From positions 1-42,966 of the forward strand of contig SCVI01000050.1 in assembly GCA_004296925.1 (NCBI GenBank): DNA of 42,966 bases. The letters run 5' to 3'. Made by a program: the position numbers and the translations under genes. How positions within the stretch are numbered: the stretch's first letter is position 1; each line of letters opens with the position of its first letter. This DNA comes from Patescibacteria group bacterium (GTDB taxonomy: Bacteria > Patescibacteriota > Minisyncoccia > Phycocordibacterales > Phycocordibacteraceae). The notes under the pieces are model-generated. The model ran no database searches, was not told the origin of the DNA, and saw nothing but the letters and a program-made list of their open reading frames with translations. Positions 38,415 through 42,966 of this stretch are shown piece after piece.

Positions 38415-40399
38415 AACACTTACTCATACTCATACTCATTGTAAGTTTGGTCTCTGCACCAATAACGGTATTTGCTGCTGGACCAGCACCATTAGATGTG
38501 GTCAGTTCTGATAATTCAGTTGGAAACATTACTCTTCCGACAGACGTGCCGAGTGGTAGTGGTGATGATGTTGATGCTTCGCTAAAAAATTGTCAGAGTT
38601 CGGGAATCGGAGGTTCGCTTAGTTCGCTTCTTAGCCGTGGCTTATCAGCTTTAGGGGGGCCTTCTGGTTTAGCTTCTTTGCTCGGCAGTTCAGGTCTTAG
38701 TTCAGGAAATATTTCAAGCATTATTGGTTCTTTAACAGGGAACAGCAGTACCGGGAGTATCATTTCAGGACTGCTTCAAGGAGGGTCAGGAGGGAGTAGT
38801 GTAACAGGAATTCTTAGTAGTTTGTTTGGGGGAAGTTCTGGTTCATCAGGACTTGGTGCACTTGGAAATATTTTTGGTGGGAGTAGCGGTTTAGGTTCTA
38901 TTGGAAATATTTTTGGCGGCAATATAGGATCTTCAGGACTTGGTTCATTAGGAAATGTACTTGGAGGTAATGGCGGTTTAGGTAGTATTGCGGGCGGCGC
39001 TCTTGGTGCTGTAGGTGGGGTATTTGGTGGTAGTGAAGTTCCTGTAAACGACGCTACAGTAAGAACCTATTCGCAAAAAATACAAGGGAACACGCAACAA
39101 ATTCAAGTGGACCAGGATATCTATATAAAGAAGGTATGCGTGCAAGATGTTTTGGTTCGCGAATCAAGTCATAACTTTGCAAGTAACTTCACCAAAACCG
39201 TAGTAGATAGTGCTAATACGGCGAATGGTGGACTCCCTATATACTCAGAAAATATTGCGAAGGACAACGCTACACTCAGTGATGCTGTGCATACAGATTT
39301 TATTAAAAATGTTTTGCCAAACTCTGGGATAGATCAAAAAATGCTCCAGACAGTACAGAATCGACTTGACCAAAAATATCAGAATGACACACAATTTTCA
39401 CTTCGCTGTCCGGTAGAAAACGCGCAAGCGTTCTTAGCAGACTACTCTCAAGGAGGTTTAAGTGCGTTCAAAGCGGTAATGGTTGACCATCCTGAGTGCA
39501 CAGAAATAGGCGCAATCGTTGCAGCTAACCAAGAAGAGTCGTTGCGAATTAATTCGAGACTTGCAGAACAGGAGACTATAACGCAACAAGCAGAAGGAAT
39601 TTTACCTCAATTTGAATGTGAGGACCCAGGCGGGGCAGGCAAACCACTACAACAATGTGTACGGTATCGTATTGTTGGACCCGCGTCGGTTGCAAAAGAC
39701 ACACTGAACAGAGGAGTGGCCGTGGGTGCAGAGCAGCAAGCAAGAGCTAGTCAGATAGGAGATCTTGTAAACTCTTTATTTGCGTCTCTTGCGCAAAAGG
39801 CATTTACAAGTCTTGGTGGACTAATGGGCCTTTCTAAAAAAAGCTCTACTGGCTCTGGTTCATATCTTGATCAGGTTACGAGCGCCACTAATAGTAGTGC
39901 GGTTGCTCAAACACGAGCAAGTCTTGTAAGTGGAATTGAATCTGCACTTGTTCTTGAATATGACTATCAGGACCTAACTATCAGCATGCTAAAAAGTCTG
40001 GATTTTACAAAAAATGAAATTGAGAAAGTGAAGGCATGTTACCAAAATAAAATTACTACGGCAGGAGGTAGTGCGGACATTTCATTAAAATTTAATACTG
40101 CTTCGAGCACTATTAAAACCGTACTCGATCCGCAAATTACGATCTACCAAAAAAAGTATCAAGATGCCGATACTGCCATGACCGCGCTTAGCACGCTACG
40201 TGTTAGGGCAGGGAGCGCTTCAACAGTCGATGGTATCAATTCAGTGGTAACTTCATACTCTTTGCTCGCACAAGGAGGTAACCTTCATTCAAATACCGAC
40301 ATTGCCCTACTTCAAAGTGACCACGACTCTTCTAAAATACTCTTGGATGGGATGGTTGCAGATGCGCAAGAAGAAGTAATTTTGTGTAAAGCTCTGTAA
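38411..40399 (+). CDS. Exported protein with a Gly/Ser repeat region
   Basis: A 662-residue protein. The signal peptide MKHLLILILIVSLVSAPITV is followed by a Gly/Ser/Leu low-complexity region (about 65-210) built from units such as SGLGSLGNILGG and GGSSGLGSIGNIFGG. The rest is helical with scattered Cys (KKVCVQDVL, SLRCPVENA, HPECTEIG, FECEDPGG, QQCVRYR, KACYQN, ILCKAL). It could be a surface or pilus-tip protein, and its place before a VirB6-like gene recalls VirB5/TrbJ. That is inference from order only. The start at 38411 overlaps the previous stop codon. Confidence 0.8.
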   Translation: MKHLLILILIVSLVSAPITVFAAGPAPLDVVSSDNSVGNITLPTDVPSGSGDDVDASLKNCQSSGIGGSLSSLLSRGLSALGGPSGLASLLGSSGLSSGNISSIIGSLTGNSSTGSIISGLLQGGSGGSSVTGILSSLFGGSSGSSGLGALGNIFGGSSGLGSIGNIFGGNIGSSGLGSLGNVLGGNGGLGSIAGGALGAVGGVFGGSEVPVNDATVRTYSQKIQGNTQQIQVDQDIYIKKVCVQDVLVRESSHNFASNFTKTVVDSANTANGGLPIYSENIAKDNATLSDAVHTDFIKNVLPNSGIDQKMLQTVQNRLDQKYQNDTQFSLRCPVENAQAFLADYSQGGLSAFKAVMVDHPECTEIGAIVAANQEESLRINSRLAEQETITQQAEGILPQFECEDPGGAGKPLQQCVRYRIVGPASVAKDTLNRGVAVGAEQQARASQIGDLVNSLFASLAQKAFTSLGGLMGLSKKSSTGSGSYLDQVTSATNSSAVAQTRASLVSGIESALVLEYDYQDLTISMLKSLDFTKNEIEKVKACYQNKITTAGGSADISLKFNTASSTIKTVLDPQITIYQKKYQDADTAMTALSTLRVRAGSASTVDGINSVVTSYSLLAQGGNLHSNTDIALLQSDHDSSKILLDGMVADAQEEVILCKAL

Positions 40400-40402
40400 G
40401 GC

Positions 40403-42966
40403 ATGAAAAAACTCCTCGCCATTTTTTCAATCACTCTTATCCTCGGTGGATTTGGGTTGCCTGGTAGTGTTTATGCAGGCGAAGCGGGGGAGTCAGGAGC
40501 AGCGGGGGGAACAGCAACAGCCGGACAACAAGGTGCCGACCCTAGAGACCCGGGATCAAGCGCAAGAGCGGAAGAGACGGTTCGAAACGCTGAAGCACTT
40601 GCGGCACAGGGAGAGGCGGATACACACGCAGCTGGTGCAGCTGCGTTTGGAAACGCTCTTGGATGGGTAGGCGGAAAAATGCTACAGACCGTCCTAGAAA
40701 TTGGGATAGTCATCCTCGAAATACTTCTCCGAATTGCAAGTTGGGTTTTGTGGCTTACCGGAATTTTGTTTAATGTAGTTGTGCGTGAAATGGTCGTTGA
40801 AATGGGTAAATACGTAACCTCGGAATCTGCTGAAGGTATTCGTGCTGCGTGGAAAATCATGCGCGACCTCGCAAACATTGGAATTATCGGAGGATTAATT
40901 ACTGTCGCCGTTGGCACTATACTCCATCTTCAAAACATAAACGCAAAAACATATCTAGTGCGTCTTATTATCGCAGCGCTTCTTGTAAACTTCAGTTACT
41001 TTTTTGCAGGAGCGGTTATTGATTCTTCAAACTTCCTTGCAACAGCAATATATAAAAGCGTTATTACCACCGAAGCCTGCGCCAATGGCTCTGTGGGAGG
41101 TAGCATCAAAAGTGTTGTTACTAGTCTCGGCTATGCTCCGCAAGGAAACCAAGACCACTGCACTATTGCAGATCGTTTCTTAGGGGTAACCAACCTGCAA
41201 GGATTGCGCAAAGCACCAACAGCTCTCGAATCTTTCACGAATCATCTCCCTTTTGGTCAAGTAATAAATTTTGCACTATCCGACCCTCAGGACACTATTG
41301 ATTTATTCTTCTACGATCTCCTCCTTTTAATATTTGAATTAGTAACAATTTTCGTGTTTTTCTCTGCAATAGCGCTTCTCATTGGTCGCTTCGTTGCACT
41401 CATACTCATACTCATATCATCACCTCTTGGAGTTGCAGGCATTGCGATACCTAAAGTAAATGGCTATGCAAAAAAGTGGTGGGAAGCTCTTTTTAGTCAA
41501 GCACTTTTTGCTCCAATATATTTCCTACTCGTAGGTTTTTCACTCGCAATAATTCAAAATTCAAAAAATGCAATCTTAGGGGCAACAAACGCAGACAGGG
41601 GTTTCGAAGCTGTTATAGGCATAACACTTACATTTCTTGTAGCGACAGTGTTTATGTTGCAGTCCCTTAAAATTGCAAAACAATTGAGTGAACACACAAA
41701 AGAACTAGCGACTGTATATAAAGGCGCAAGTCTCGCAACAAAATATGGTCTCAATTACCCGTTATCAGTGGGGGCGCGAAATACTGTAGGCCGTGGCGCC
41801 GAATGGCTTGGAAACCGCTACCGAGAATTTGCTGGACGAAACGAAGCAATAATGACCTTACCTTTCATCAATGGTATCGATAGGGCGATAAAAGGTGGGT
41901 TGGAAAAAACCAAAGACGCAAAGTTTGGAGGGTTTGATTCGTTTGACAAAATAAAGAAAGAAAAATTAGCGCGTGAAGTTGAACTTGGTGAAGTAAAACG
42001 AGAAGAAGAAATACTCGGAAAACTACGTGGAAATCTCAACGGAAAGGAGAGGAAGGACCTGAATAAACTTCTAGCAAAAAATAGAAATAGAGGATCGAAT
42101 TCGTTAGACAAAAAAGATCAGGATGAACTCGAGCGACTTGCTAAAAAAGGAGGTGCTTCAGGCGAAACACTTCTTGCTAGTTCAGACTTTTGGAGAGAAT
42201 TTTCTCTTGGAAAAAAACAATTCCTTAAAAACAAAAATCGATACGAAACAGATAAAGAGTTTGAAGCTCGGCAGGAGGCTCGCGGTGATCTAGGGCTCAA
42301 GAAGGATGAAGACCTTACTCAATATTATGATCGTCTTGATAAACAGAGTAAGGACGGCAAAGATAGTTATCGTGACGCCAGAGGTAAGGCTGAGGCGCTC
42401 GTTGCAAGCTTACCTCATGGAACAATAGACAGAAAAATTGCAGAGAATCCTAGCAGACTACTTGATTTCATCCCTGTTCTTTCTTCAGAGGACTTCATGG
42501 AACAAATGAAGAACCCTGGTATCAAACGAAAAATTAAGAGCCAGGCTACTGTTATGAAAAACGGTGAGTGGGCAAAGATGATATCAGATATTAATCGACG
42601 TGTTGAAAATGGCCAAATCATAGAGGGCGGTGACGAATACTATGCGATGGCTTCTGTACCATTTCGTCATGCTCAGAAAGTTATAAAAAGTAAAGACCTC
42701 TTCTTGCACACAATTAAATCAGGGGCGGTATTTGATGAAGAAACTGGCGAGAAGTTTGAAAATTTGAGAACCATGCGATCTTTGTTCGATGGAAGCACAA
42801 CGGGTATGTACCTGCACGCGAAAGACCACTTTGGTACCACAGAATCTCGTGCCATGGGAAGTCTCAAGCGTACGTATATGCATGACCAAAGAAAAAAGGA
42901 TGGAGCATCCTTAATACTCGGAAGAAAAGCTGGTGAAGATTCTTATTACTTACCTCACGTCGGTGG
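40403..42966 (+). CDS. VirB6/TrbL-like polytopic membrane protein, partial
   Basis: An open frame of at least 854 residues running off the window. The signal peptide MKKLLAIFSITLILGGFGLP ends near VYAG. An Ala/Gly-rich segment follows, then at least six membrane segments (about 95-125, 150-172, 185-215, 310-345, 365-390, 405-425), as in the VirB6/TrbL channel subunit of type IV secretion systems. After residue 430 there is a long, charged, helical C-terminal region of more than 400 residues. It starts 4 bp after the previous gene. The conserved VirB4 ATPase, if present, would lie beyond the edge. Confidence 0.82.
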   Translation, partial: MKKLLAIFSITLILGGFGLPGSVYAGEAGESGAAGGTATAGQQGADPRDPGSSARAEETVRNAEALAAQGEADTHAAGAAAFGNALGWVGGKMLQTVLEIGIVILEILLRIASWVLWLTGILFNVVVREMVVEMGKYVTSESAEGIRAAWKIMRDLANIGIIGGLITVAVGTILHLQNINAKTYLVRLIIAALLVNFSYFFAGAVIDSSNFLATAIYKSVITTEACANGSVGGSIKSVVTSLGYAPQGNQDHCTIADRFLGVTNLQGLRKAPTALESFTNHLPFGQVINFALSDPQDTIDLFFYDLLLLIFELVTIFVFFSAIALLIGRFVALILILISSPLGVAGIAIPKVNGYAKKWWEALFSQALFAPIYFLLVGFSLAIIQNSKNAILGATNADRGFEAVIGITLTFLVATVFMLQSLKIAKQLSEHTKELATVYKGASLATKYGLNYPLSVGARNTVGRGAEWLGNRYREFAGRNEAIMTLPFINGIDRAIKGGLEKTKDAKFGGFDSFDKIKKEKLAREVELGEVKREEEILGKLRGNLNGKERKDLNKLLAKNRNRGSNSLDKKDQDELERLAKKGGASGETLLASSDFWREFSLGKKQFLKNKNRYETDKEFEARQEARGDLGLKKDEDLTQYYDRLDKQSKDGKDSYRDARGKAEALVASLPHGTIDRKIAENPSRLLDFIPVLSSEDFMEQMKNPGIKRKIKSQATVMKNGEWAKMISDINRRVENGQIIEGGDEYYAMASVPFRHAQKVIKSKDLFLHTIKSGAVFDEETGEKFENLRTMRSLFDGSTTGMYLHAKDHFGTTESRAMGSLKRTYMHDQRKKDGASLILGRKAGEDSYYLPHVG

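Overview
The window looks like a chromosomal segment of a Candidate Phyla Radiation bacterium (Patescibacteria, Parcubacteria-like). This is inferred from gene content and style: small core genes (a trigger factor with no PPIase domain, a PilB with no zinc-finger cysteines, a DksA/TraR protein with a degenerate finger), a type IV pilus cluster, a VirB6-like secretion locus, many short lineage-type proteins, the standard code with TGA as stop, and hardly any Shine-Dalgarno motifs. No marker gene was searched, so the placement is an inference.

Layout. 1-3627 (-): type IV pilus genes (ATPase, platform protein, two prepilins). 3.8-11.7 kb (+): a small unknown gene, nusA, pyrophosphatase, two envelope proteins, trigger factor, clpP, rny and HU, most closed by clear intrinsic terminators. 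11.7-14.7 kb: a zinc-ribbon miniprotein, tRNA-Gly(UCC), a secreted serine protease, and a TrpR/YerC-like regulator with a 32-bp palindromic operator followed by three tiny genes. 14.7-19.6 kb (-): guaA, an ECF-type sigma factor overlapping a DUF5667-type membrane protein, and purB. 19.6-21.4 kb: tRNA-Pro, yraN, a candidate replication/partition region with parS-like sites and DnaA boxes, a small unknown gene, tRNA-Gly(GCC) and tRNA-Arg. 21.4-32.6 kb: CCA-adding enzyme, exonuclease III, a Xer-type recombinase, rpsO, a 43-aa protein, a NYN nuclease, pnp with a structured leader, a membrane protein with a (Pro-Thr)17 linker, DksA/TraR, ComM and a membrane protein. 32.6-43.0 kb: a LysM/M23 peptidase, a UvrD/PcrA helicase, ksgA, and an export locus ending in a VirB6/TrbL-like protein cut by the window edge.

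Three things stand out. (1) Every tRNA gene here is followed by an inverted and then a direct copy of its own 3' end. In at least two of the modules (tRNA-Pro and tRNA-Gly(UCC)) the copies enclose hairpins and identical short motifs, and the third (tRNA-Gly(GCC)) keeps the layout with a diverged motif. One inverted copy matches a different tRNA better than its neighbour, so the modules look like a dispersed family. I know of no description of such a family. (2) Many genes have a -10 hexamer ending only 6-10 nt before the start codon, which implies widespread leaderless mRNAs. (3) parS-like sequences and DnaA boxes cluster around 20.1-20.6 kb, which may be oriC.

Only the sequence was read. No homology search or folding program was run.
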